A stretch of DNA of 64,000 bases from Melitaea cinxia. Taxonomy: Eukaryota; Arthropoda; Insecta; Lepidoptera; Nymphalidae. Positions within the stretch are counted from its first letter, which is position 1; each line of letters begins with the position of its first letter. Under the pieces are notes generated by a model, which worked only from the letters and a program-made list of their open reading frames with translations, was not told where the DNA came from and did no database searches. The DNA is taken from NCBI RefSeq assembly GCF_905220565.1, contig NC_059396.1, positions 6,607,206 through 6,671,205 on the forward strand, read 5' to 3'. Positions 44,769 to 56,400 of this stretch are shown here, one piece after another. Position numbers and translations under genes: made by a program.

Positions 44769-45195
44769 ATTGACGAACCGTTCGGATTCCGAGCCGGACA
44801 CTCATTCATTCACCAAGTGCACCGCATCACCGAACATATCCTATCCGGTTTCGCTAAGACAAGAGCCCACTCAACGGGCGCTCTCTTTTTCGATATAGCG
44901 AAAGCATTCGACAAAGTCTGGCATAACGGCTTAATTTACAAGCTGTACAAACTTGAAATATCAAACAGACTCATGCTCATCATACTAGACTACTTGTCGA
45001 ATCGCACATTCCGCTGTCGCTGTGATGCTGTATAGGCCAGTAACAGTCATTTCGTAAAAAAAAAATACACTTTGACATAGGCGACCATTCTTGTACTATT
45101 TTTATTTAAGTACTATTAAGAGTTACCATATAGATTTATGAATGAACTATTTTTAGGCGAAATCTGCCTGTAAAGCTATAAAAAAATAAATAAAT
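44769..45195 (+). pseudogene. Jockey-type LINE reverse transcriptase fragment and tail
   Basis: An open stretch of about 88 codons (44769-45035) reads IDEPFGFRAGHSFIHQVHRI, then ALFFDIAKAFDKVWHNGLIY (first catalytic Asp motif of Jockey-like reverse transcriptases), ending at TAG. A 3'-like region with 'ggcgaaatctgcctgtaaag' and an (AAATA)n tail follows to about 45195. The rest of the palm, including YADD, is deleted, so it is inactive. Confidence 0.8.
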
Positions 45196-45199
45196 AAAG

Positions 45200-46335
45200 A
45201 ATGTACTGATGTACAAAAAAGTCAGCTATATCGGTAGTACTGTAGATATATGTACTTTCCGTAGTCTGAAAATACTCGATAGTGTTCACTGGATAATCAT
45301 ATAATTGATATAAATGCAACTAATTTAATGGATGATATGATATGAGAAGATATCTATAAATAAATAAAATGAAATATGTGTACATTAAATGGCTGAACGG
45401 CTTAAAAAATTCCTCCAAGCAATAATATGCAACATACTAAATATAATATTTATGTAGTTATGTGTACTATAGTAAAAATCACGTTTTTTTTATATATTTA
45501 CACTTTTTAAACTTTTCCTAGTAAATAGGAATCCATTACAAGAAAAATTTCCACTTAAATAAATATTAAAAGAAATATACATACATTTGAACTGAATATT
45601 TTTATACTCTCTAAAAATTTTATCCTGTAGCGAATAATTATCAATTTAATTTTGATAGACAGATTTGAAAAGATTTTGATAGACACTTTCAAAAAATCTC
45701 ATTACCTTTTTATCCTTCGTGCAGACTCTGAAGGTAAGTTATTACTACCATCATTGAATTTTTTTTTATTACCTACCTACTTTGAACATTGGAAAATGTA
45801 GTAAGTAAAGTCTGTAATACTTTCATACTCATGATATAATGGTTAAAAGCTATTTAGTGTAATTTTGTTAATATTATTCATTAAAAAAACTTTTATTAAT
45901 GTTTACGATATTATATGTGCACGTTTGTATATCACGTCTAAATATGCTACAAAAAATCTGGTATGTTATCTACTTATTCTAGGATATCTTAACTTTAAAA
46001 TATCATACGTATTTCATTTTAATATAAATCGATCCGGTCTGGTATGTTAAAGACGAAATTTCCCACTTTGATTATAATGTCGCAGTTTGGTGAAATAAGA
46101 TAATATCATTATATACCCTCACATAGATTTTTTTTTTACAATACAGACTTTACTCACGGACGATGGTTAGTGGCTAAACAAATTGTTCAAACAATGCTGA
46201 CGGACACAGTTACGAATACGGCTTAGAGTACCCTTTTTTTAATTATTTTGCTTCTGATTTGGATTTCCGAAACAAGAAAGGATGTTCTAATGGGTTTCCC
46301 CGCAATGTTCAGCGACCACGTATCATAAATCTATA
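45200..46335. other. AT-rich intergenic, nothing recognisable
   Basis: Between NHLRC2 and Atg4. The open frame 45865-46050 has no motif. Confidence 0.5.
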
Positions 46336-46781
46336 TCTATACATATAATAAAATAGTAGGAAAGTCAAAACTGTACATTGAATATTTTTTTTAAAAGAAT
46401 ACTTGGAGTGTGATTTACAATCGATACCGAAGCCAAAAATATAGTTTTTAGAATTTTTGTCTGTTTGTTTGTATGTATGTCCGGGATAAACTCAAAAAGT
46501 ACTGCATGGATTTACTTCAAATTTGGCTCGAATATCAAGAAGTCGGGTCAACATATAGGCTACATATTATCACGCTATCACCTACGGGGAACGAGCAGTG
46601 AACGTTTATTTCTTCAACGCATTCTGTAACTAAGTGTACTTTAACGACGCATATTTGAATGTTGTTGTTATTATATATTAACCATGCTATAAGCTAGCTT
46701 CACACTACAAATAAAGACATTCTGTAGTAAGTATATTTAGTATCAGCATTGCACCCGTGCGAAGCCGGGGCGGGTCGCTAG
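46336..46781 (+). mobile_element. Non-autonomous Helitron, family A, complete copy
   Basis: Begins TCTATACATATAATAAAATA and ends with CACCCGTGCGAAGCCGGGGC then GGGTCGCTAG before T. The stem ACCCG/CGGGT just before CTAG is the expected terminal hairpin. Best reference for the family (446 bp). Confidence 0.75.
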
Positions 46782-47734
46782 TTATAATTATAGTTAATAC
46801 TCTTAGCAAGTAATTTTTAGTCAAACTTGGAGTGTAGCCTGGTAGATTAAGCTTCTACCCTTTCAAGAGACTTCCATTAATTGAATCCTATGCTCTGGTG
46901 GGTTGGCCCGTGTATTGGTCAGTGACGAAAGCTCCATCAATTAACGCTGACAGACACATACCGTGACAGTGGTTTCACTCTTGCTTGGAGATGAAAATGT
47001 GTATATGTATAAGCCTAATGTTTCTGTATAGTCTAGATATTTATACTAGTAGTTCCCTTACTGTGCCTTGGAGGCTTGGAGTTTACGTAACTATAATTCC
47101 CGGTTGCATCATAATAGTTAATCTCTCAACATTATAAAATGTAACATTATTTCTTTTACATGTATAAACTATTTTTTTATTTTAAATTATTATTTAAGTG
47201 GAAACTATCAATTTGCGTCCAAAGTGAGAGAATTGTGTATACACTTTGATAGTATTAATATATATACCACACATAGACCTACAAACAACAGACCAGACAG
47301 TTTTATTTGATTTCAATGAAGACTTTATCATCGTCAATAGTTTTTTGTTCAAAAAAATTGGTTTTGATTTAAAACTATTTTTAAAATATAAATATTTTAT
47401 AATATTTTGCCTAGCTTTTATTGATTTTGTATTTATTGTTTTCTATTTCCGTTAGATTGCAAGTGTCTCTTTGTGTCTTATAACTATAGTGTATTTAATC
47501 GAATAATTCTTTTGTATAACCAATTTTATTGTGAAATTATATAATTAATTATACTTTTTTTTTTACAGAAACCTTGTAGCAGTTCTCAAGTTGGTTCTCT
47601 TGCAATATAGTTCGTTTAATCGTTTGTGACGTACTATAAAACGGGGTTTAAAAGGCACGATTTCGAAGTTAACACGATAAATTTTCTATGTTCTTCACTT
47701 CTAACCGCTCCTACTGTATCGTATCCAGTACCTA

Positions 47735-47865
47735 AAGGTTATCTGGAAGAAATCGCTATTTAGCGATAAGATCGCCTTTGTACATATTGTATTGTATCTT
47801 TCTTTCAATGTGTCTGCATTTCGGTGTACATTAAAGATAAATAATTAAAATAAAATAAATATGTT
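47735..47865 (+). mobile_element. LINE 3' tail (GGTTATCTGGAAGAAAT family)
   Basis: 'aggttatctggaagaaatcg', the pair 'gctatttagcgataagatcg', 'cctttgtacatattg' and a (TAAA)n-type end. Confidence 0.55.
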
Positions 47866-48049
47866 ATCTTTGAAACTATAAGCAATAATTACAAGCTTTT
47901 ATTTAACTTACAATGTATGTATGTTATTATTTGAGATTTGAGTACTTAGATTTGAGTACTCGTATTTTCTTAGTTTAAAAACTTTAATAGTTAAAATCAA
48001 TCGCATCAAGTTTATAGTATATTTTTATTTGTTTACTTATTTATCTAGA

Positions 48050-48200
48050 CATATCCTGATAGCGATCGTTACTCATCGCCGATATCAATATATCCGTCAA
48101 CCCGCATTGGAGCAGCGTGGTGGATTCAGCTCTGATCCTTCTCCTAAACGAGGAAAGAGGCCTATGCCCAGTAGTGGGATATTACAGGTTGAAGTGTTAT
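48050..48200 (+). mobile_element. SINE subfamily A, 3' part
   Basis: 'cctgatagcgatcgttactc', 'caacccgcattggagcagcg', 'gaggcctatgcccagtagtg' and 'atattacaggttgaagtg' match the full copy at 7610. The head is absent. Confidence 0.75.
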
Positions 48201-48573
48201 CTAAACAAGTAAATCTCGTGAGAAGCTTTTATACCATTAAAATTATGTAATGATTTATATGGTCTTTATCAGTAGATAGTAAAAGTTTTAAAGTAAACAT
48301 TTATTTTTTTCGTTTTAGCGCATTCAATATATTATAAGATATTTATACCATACATATCCCATTTAAACCGGGGTCAACTGGAACCAGACATAGCATATAA
48401 CGGTCATAGGCTTGACATTATATATCAATATATATTTAATGTATAATAATAAATTACTTCTTATTGGAAACTGACTTTGATAAGGAAACACTAAGACTTT
48501 TGTAGATATTAACTAAGTTTTAAGTCACTGAAAGCATAAATTCTAGGAGCTATGTTTATACGTTCATTACCTA

Positions 48574-49024
48574 CTAGTGGCCCGCCCCGGCTTCGCACGG
48601 GTGCAATGCTGATACTAAATATACTACAGAATGTCTTTATTTATAGTGTGAATCTGGCTTATAGCACGGTTATTAACATAATAACAAGAACATTTAAATA
48701 TGCGTCATTAGATTACACGTTGTTACAGAATGCGTTGACGAAGTAAAGGTTCACTGCTCGTTCCCGTAGGTGATAGCGTGATAATATGTAGCCTATATGT
48801 TGATCCGACTTCTTAATAATATTCGTGCCAAATTTGAAGTAAATCCATGCAGTACTTTTTGAGTTTATCCCGGACATAGATACAGACAAACAGAAAAAAG
48901 ACAAAAATTCTAAAAACTCTATTTTTGGCTTCGGTATCGCTTGTAGATCACACCCCAAGTATTCTTTTAAAAAAATATTCAATGTCCAGTTTTGACTTTC
49001 CTACCATTTTATTATATGTATAGA
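48574..49024 (-). mobile_element. Non-autonomous Helitron, family A
   Basis: Reverse complement runs from TCTATACATATAATAAAATG to GGCGGGCCACTAG. It is collinear with 46336-46781, from which it lies only 1.8 kb away in opposite orientation. Confidence 0.7.
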
Positions 49025-49244
49025 TACTTATTGTTTGAAAGTTCCTCTCTGTTTTGTTGAATCTAAAGCCAAGATGAGATATTCTATTATACGGTAAAAT
49101 TAGTCATATCCATTTCGTAGGTTCTAATTTAATGAAAGTTATTGCCGAATTTCATTCCCGGTTTGTCCCTATTGACGTCACAATTCCTAATAACCCCGAT
49201 TTACGGTAGCGGTTATGAAAAGCAAGGTCTTATATCAAGGTCAT

Positions 49245-49800
49245 AAAACTAAACTCAATTACAATGCTGAGAGATTAGTACGATGTGTGTGGTTCGTCTT
49301 GGCTGGCCAGAGAGCTTGTCTAGGTACGGGCCTTGAGGCTCACCTCTTTACCCAGGCTTTCATCACCGGTGTTACGTTATTTTGGCCCGATGGACCAGGA
49401 TCCTATAACCTTTAGGGGTTTCATCTGGTTGAAGTGTTCCCCTCGTCGGTCAATCTCTATCAGGTGGTCCCTCCATTGGTCGTGGCAACGTCGGAATGTC
49501 CTCTATCGCGTCGTCCGGATCGTTTCTACCGTTGTCCACGCTGGGCGCCCCAGTGGTGATTGCAGGAGCTCGCTAGGTAGAGGACGCCCTTCCGGCGGTC
49601 TCGCATAGTGTTGGTCAATCCTGTGGTTATGCACGCACCTTTATCCACGTGAGTGAGCGCGCGTTATTTTGCGGACATATTCTTCCATGGTGGGCGTCCT
49701 TATATCCCAATGGATGGCGTCATTTCTGACGTACCACGGAGCTCCTATCCTCCTATCGATGTGTGACGTGGTGCGGTGTGCACTGCGCACGCCGTTTAAG
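49245..49800 (-). pseudogene. Jockey-type LINE ORF2 C-terminal remnant
   Basis: On the minus strand near 49755-49665 the frame reads APWYVRNDAIHWDIRTPTME and continues EYVRKITRAHS. That is the conserved C-terminal segment of Jockey-like ORF2 proteins. Downstream sequence is CpG-rich and broken by stops. The plus-strand open frames 49215-49415 and 49333-49608 are shadows. Confidence 0.6.
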
Positions 49801-49999
49801 TGACGATTCATTGTAATTAGTTACATTTAGTCACGTTTCATTTTAATTGGTTATTGTAGTCGATAAAAATCAAACCACAAATATGTTTTCAAAATAATGT
49901 TTCTTTATAGGTTTAATGACAAAGAATAATAATGTATCATTCGACAATCGACAGATCCCTTTCTTCTTTTTAATCTAATTTTTTTAATATTCAAAATTG

Positions 50000-50290
50000 A
50001 CAGTTCATAGATAATCGCGGTAACGAGCCGGTAACCTCCGTGGTCTCTGGCGAGCTGTCGGTGGCGCTCGTGTTGCCCGCGTTACATTATATTTTAAAAC
50101 ATAAGTGCGTTCGTATATAGGAATAGAGACAGAATGCTTTTCTGTCTTCGTTGTAACAGTATACGTAACAGTATACCCGTCGATCGTCATGCCTCTGGCG
50201 GCCGTACCTAAAGCATTAAGCCGACGTACCCCCACTACTGTAGTTGCACGTTGCACGACCTGTGTATAAGACCGTGGCGAAAAGTTACAA
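50000..50290. other. CpG-rich segment upstream of Atg4
   Basis: Richer in CpG than its surroundings ('gcgagctgtcggtggcgctc', 'catgcctctggcggccgtac'). A minus-strand open frame (50005-50256) shows no family motif. It may be a repeat fragment or part of the Atg4 upstream region. The string 'gacctgtgtataagaccgtg' at its right edge nearly repeats 'gacctgtatataagaccgtg' near 44724, which favours a dispersed repeat. Confidence 0.35.
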
Positions 50291-50464
50291 TGACATGTTT
50301 GATGTTTTGATGTTTACAAAACATAATAATAAAAACAGTATCTACGCCGTGATTCCTTTATGAATTTAACTTCTTTGTCACCTTTTTTGTTAAGTTAGAT
50401 AATATTCATGTTCGTTTGTAAATATATATCATAATAAGAAATTGTGGAAAAATTATGGTAAAGC

Positions 50465-53400
50465 ATGGATGCCCTGTTTGATCTTTCTTTCCTAAACTTT
50501 TCGTCTGAAGTAAGTGATTTTGAACCAGATGATATTCCCTCAACAACATACGATGTTTGGGTCTTAGGGAAGAAGTATAATGCATTCCAAGGTAAAATAT
50601 ATTCATATGCTATGTAAAGTTAAAATAAAAATAAAAATGCGCAGCTTTGTTGTTAAATTTACAGATATTGACCGAATAAGACGTGATATTAATTCCATCA
50701 TTTGGTGTACATACAGAAAAGGATTTGTTCCTATAGGTGATGAGGGATTGACGTCAGACAAAGGGTGGGGTTGTATGTTGCGATGTGGGCAAATGGTGCT
50801 TGGAGTAGCACTTACGAGAATTCATCTGTCTTCTGATTGGGTGTGGACACCAGAAACAAGGTGAATTGTCTGTGAAAGAGACCATTTCTGTAGAAAACAT
50901 ATTAATTCTAAAAAGTAAATGTATTCTAAACCATTTTCCTCTACATATATAGGAGATATTTTATATGTTTATTTGTACTACTTTCAGAGATCCAACATAT
51001 TTAAAAATAGTTCAAAGATTTGAAGACAGAAAGCTAGCACCATATTCAATTCATCAGGTGGCATTGATGGGTGCTTCTGAAGGGAAAGAAGTTGGTCAAT
51101 GGTTTGGACCCAACACTGTCGCACAAGTGATCAAGTAAGAATGTATAGAATGAAACTTTTAAGACATTCAGAATACAGCCCTATTTTAATGAAATAAAAA
51201 TTGTACATGTACCCACATGTACAATTCTAAAGTAATTGGCATTAGTTCAAGCTTTGCCTGTTTGTCCTTATCTGAAAATTTTCATCCTTGACTTCAATTA
51301 TGTAAATGTTTACTTCTATGTATTAAAAAGTTGCCAAAGTATTTCATGTATTTAACTCGTAAGAGAAAAAAACAGTTGTTATTATTAGCACAGTGAATTG
51401 AAATAAATTTAGGAACTATTGTGTGTAATAAGATAAACTAACAAATAATGATTGTAGAATGACATTTCAACTTTGTTGTATTGTTAACAATTTGCAGAAA
51501 GTTAGTTCAGCATGATAAATGGAGTTCACTAATCATCCACGTTGCATTAGACAATACTGTGGTTACGAAAGACATTTGTAAGTACACAATGCTATCTTTA
51601 ACTATCTGTAACATCTATCAGAGATATCTTCATTATCTACATTTTTATTATTTATTTACTATTTTGCTTTCTTCTTGCTTGTTTTTCTTATATGGAGATG
51701 AAGTTTTACCGATGTATGTGCCAAAAATAAAAAACTGATGATATTAAATTACTAAAGGTAAAAGTTGATTTATTATACAGAATTCTTCTATTTTATATTC
51801 ACTATTTAAATGCAACTGAAAATTAAGAAAATAAAACCTTAAAAATTAAACAACTGAGAACTAGCTGTGCTCGCGACTTCGTCTGCATGGAATAGTGACT
51901 ACTTGTTCAATGTGATTCTTTAAATTATCAAGTTTAAGCCACTTCCAATGCAATAATAAGTGAATGGAATAAAAACACGGTGTGATAAATTATTATTTAT
52001 TACGTAAAAAGTAGCTTCGTTGCTACGTTCCTACCAATAAAACAAGCCATGCAAGTTAAATGGAGCGCGCGCGTCCATCTCAGGACATGAATAGGGTGAA
52101 GTGTGGAGCAGTGAAGAGGGGAAGGTGTAGCGAAGCTCGTCGCGCTTTGCGCGGGTGATGAATATCTCCGCCATTTTGTTTAGTCAGTCTGCCATAAGTA
52201 TTCGATTCGCCAGCGCGGGCGGTATATATAGTGTTTGGTGACGCTCTTTATAGGTGAGTATCTACTAAATTAATTTTGTTATTCAATAAAACGTAATTTA
52301 CAGTTTTAGCTTGTTGTTCTAGGATTCTAATGTAACTAATCCTGATGATTTGATATATTGACGTGATGTCGTCCGCCACTCGTCGCTCTATTTTCATGGT
52401 GTTTTTTTAGGTGTATTTGAACTTTTTTTGGTATTTCTATCCGATTTTTGTTGCCTGCAAGCATTACATCGTGAAAAAATACGAAAAATAAATAAATAAA
52501 ATACATTGCCATTATTATAATAAAACTAAGTTTCCTTTCAGATGAATCCCTTTCGTTGACCATAAATCAGTGACATAGATTTTGGTGTAGTAACTAGTAA
52601 GGAAGAGACAACACATCTGTTTGGCACTATTTTCTCAGAAACAAAAACAAAAATGAAGCTAAATGTAAAACATGCCAAAAAGTATTGAAATCAGCCAGTG
52701 GCAGCAGTCTACTAATGGCTAGTTTCAATACTCTATCTATCTCTAAATTTGCTTACTAGAGATAGAATTTTGACGTTAACTCCATATAAATTGTGTCAAA
52801 AATCTATCGCTAGTAAGCAAATTTAGAGATAGATAGAGTATTGAAACTGGCCATAAGACATTTAAAGAATATTCACACAGTTGATATAGAGGTTGCAAGG
52901 CATTCAACCACCGAATAGCTCAAGGTAGTGCATCTTCTTCAAAAGAAATTCCCGAAGCGCCAAAAAAAAGAAAACTTAGTTGACACACTATTTTGAGACT
53001 GATGCAATCCCAAGTATGCAGGTTATGGTGTCTCGTATGGCTGCAGTTGATGGAATTCCTCTTAGAACATTCTCAAAATCTCAAGATTTAAAGTACCTTT
53101 TTGAAAAGACCGGCAACAAATAACCCACTACTGACTTTGATAAAAGGAAGCTACTTTACCCACTACTGAAGACTTTGATAAAAGGAAGCTAGAAATAATC
53201 AACGAGATAAAAATTATACTGTTAGATGAAAAGAAGTTTTCGATATCATTCGATGAATATACATCCAATAAAAATAGTAGATATATAGGGCTCACTTTAC
53301 ATTCACCTAATTTTGCAAGGGATAGCAGTTTTCGAAATCTAGGTTCATACGCATTCACGGGTCATGTGTACAATTGATTGAGGCCAAGTTGGACGAATAT

Positions 53401-56400
53401 GGGGTATCTCTAACAAATGACATCGTCGCTCAAACCCCAGACGGTTGCAGCCTAATGGTTGCATTAGGGAAGTCCTTTAAGTCATACCATCAGCTATGCA
53501 TCGCTCATGCCGTTCAGCTGGCAATTATGGACGTAATGTACAAACGCAATGCGGGCTTCGAGGAAAACGTCGCTCAGTTTGCCGAACTTGACGAGGATGA
53601 AGATTTGCCTTTATCGGTATTGGCTCAAAGACTTCGAACTGTAGAATTTAAGGACGACACGAATTCTACAGACAATGACGAGGATAGTGTTGAATTTAAT
53701 AATGAATCCTCGTTTATGGAGTCTTTCTGTTCACAGTCTTTTAGATACAACGCTCAAAAGTACGAAAAGTGGTAAAAATCTTCAAGAACTCTCCGACAAA
53801 AAAAAAAGATGACATTCTTCAAAAACATGTCAGAGCTGATTTTGGACAGGAGTACTCTCTGCTGTTAGATGGGAAAACACGCTGGAGTAGCATTTCTGCC
53901 ATGTTATGTCGGTCTCTGAAATTGAAAATATCTATTACAAAAGCTTTAATTGATTTAAAAACGGACATTGCATTTACTGATGATGACGAGAAATATAGAT
54001 GAGATCCATAAAATATTGGACATTATTAAAACTGTCGTCGAGGCGCTGCAACACTACTTACAGCTGATGTTTCCCTAAAATTTGCATCGAAGAAAATGGA
54101 TGAAATGAAGACACCTCTAAGTAACGAAATGGCAACTGCATTGAGCAAACGATACGCAAGAAGACTAACTAAAGCAGCAACACTACAGTACTTGAGTAAT
54201 CTGGGTAAATATTTTGAGAACATTTGAAATGAAGATAAAACTGTTTTTTATCGGCCTACAGGTGATGAAATGCTAAACGAAATTGTTAATTTGATTAAAC
54301 GCATAAGCAAAAAACAAAATATATCTCTTGAAAATTTGCCAGCGCCAGACCAAGACCTGCGAGAAATTGACATTCAGTTGTCTATTTTGACAAATGAAGA
54401 GGATCTGAACAGACAGCTAAGTCAAGCTGTTGCTACTGATAATACTGGTACTAAAACTGGATTAGCTTGCCCATCAGACGATTTGCTAACTGCTGTGAGG
54501 GTAGAAATGGCAATCTTCGAGAATTGCGGTACGCGACAGCGAGGGCGTTACCTATCGCTGGTATATGAACATTTGAAAACTTCCACCTACTAGCATCGAG
54601 CCGGAGCGTATATTTTCTTCGGCTGGAATTGTCTGCAATAGATTGTGTTCGACTTTGAGTGACAAAACTTTGGATGCCCTAATTTTTTTACGTTCATTTT
54701 ACAAAAGTAAGAAGAAATTCTAATAATTCAGTTCTGATTTCTGTAATTTTTATGTTACGTTAGGATATATCCAAAATAGTATTAGTTATTATTTTATATG
54801 AATATCTCTTTTTTTCTAAAGTGGTCAGATGGTCAGAGTGTATGTCTTAACTATGTTGTTTAAATAATGTATCAAATGCATAATTACTTTTTACTTCGTA
54901 TTTTAGTTAATGAGATAAAGAACTGATTTATTAACCAAACGACTGCAATTTAAATTATATTAGAACTAGCTGTGCCCGCGGCTTTGCCCGCGTTGAAATC
55001 AGTGTGTCACAAAGTTTTCCCGGCAAACCTCCAGTGAAACTCTCATCAAAATCGGCTTAGCCGTTCCGTAAACCTTCCTCTTGAAGCCCTCTTGAAGAGC
55101 TCTCTCCATTGGTTAAACCGCATCCGTTCAGTAGATTTTGAGAGAATCGATCACATACACTTTTGGGGACTTTTGTTTTATAAATACATTAACAGTTACG
55201 TCTGCTTGAAGCGCGCGTCGCGTCCAACAAAATGGTTCGTTGAGCTCGTCAGAATTGTGGTATAAAATAATGTAGTAATAATGTAGTATTGTATGCATTT
55301 TAATTTTTAATATGGTTCTACGTAAATATATGTCACGAAATAGCGCGTAACGCACGTTCCTCCGTCTCTCCGTGACGACAGGGGTGAATAAAAAAAGTAT
55401 TCTAGTAAAGGAAAGGTTAGATATTGTAAAAAAATATTTTTTTTCATACTACTTATAAGTGATCAATATAAGTGTTTCTTGAACACATAGAATTGCAAAC
55501 GCGGTTATTTTCCTTTAAACCGACCGAATCCGTTCTTAGCGGACGTATACTAACTATAATCTACCTCCCTGCCCAATTTCGTCTTTGTCCATCCTGGATG
55601 GATGGACCATCCAGCGGTTTTTGAGTTCTCGTGATGAGTGATTACGATGCATTATTTGGACAACTCCTCACCTCCTATAGAGCAAACATTTTAAATTTCA
55701 AGTCCCTTACTTCAAAAACATATAACTTTCATAGAAATTTCCAACTCTCGTTTTACCTCCTTAGGGGTTGAATTTCGTAAAATACGTTCTTAACGGATGT
55801 CTACGTCTTATAAGGAGCCTACCTGCCAAATTTCAAGTTTGTAGGTGTTACAGTTTCGGAGATTTCGTGATGAGTGAGTCCACCTATCATCCCCGTTTTA
55901 ACCTCAAAAGGGAGTTGATTTCTAAAGAAACATTATTTGGACACCTTCTTACCATCTATAGAGCATACATTTTAAATTTCAAGTCTCTTACTTCAAAAAC
56001 ATAGGACTTTCATACAAATTTCCAACCCCCGTTTTATCCCCTTAGGGGTCGATTTTCGTAAAATCAGTTCTTAGCGGATGTTTACGCCCTATAAGGAGCC
56101 TATCTGCCAAATTTCAAGTTTGTAGGTGTTATAGTTTCGGAGATTTCGTGATGAGTGAGTAAACCTACCATCCCCCGTTTTAACCCCAAAAGGGAGTAGA
56201 TTTCTAAAGATACATTATTTGGATACCTTCTCATCATCTATAAGGCATACATTTGAAATTTCAAGTCTCTTACTTCAAAAACATAGGACTTTCATACAAA
56301 CTTCCAACCCCCGTTTAATATTATATATCTGCCAAATTTCAAGTTTGTAGGTGTTATAGTTTTGAAGATTTCGTGATGAGTGACCTTTCGCTTTTATATA

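Larger units (their letters stand above)
46782..48573. other. Intergenic repeats
   Basis: A very diverged SINE-like segment lies near 46840-46990 ('gcctggtagattaagcttct'), a LINE tail at 47735-47865 and a SINE tail at 48050-48200. The open frame 47246-47455 is Phe/Ile-rich with no motif. Confidence 0.5.

Noticed and set aside
53128..53358. Minus-strand 76-codon frame
   Set aside because: Antisense to the hAT transposase pseudogene.
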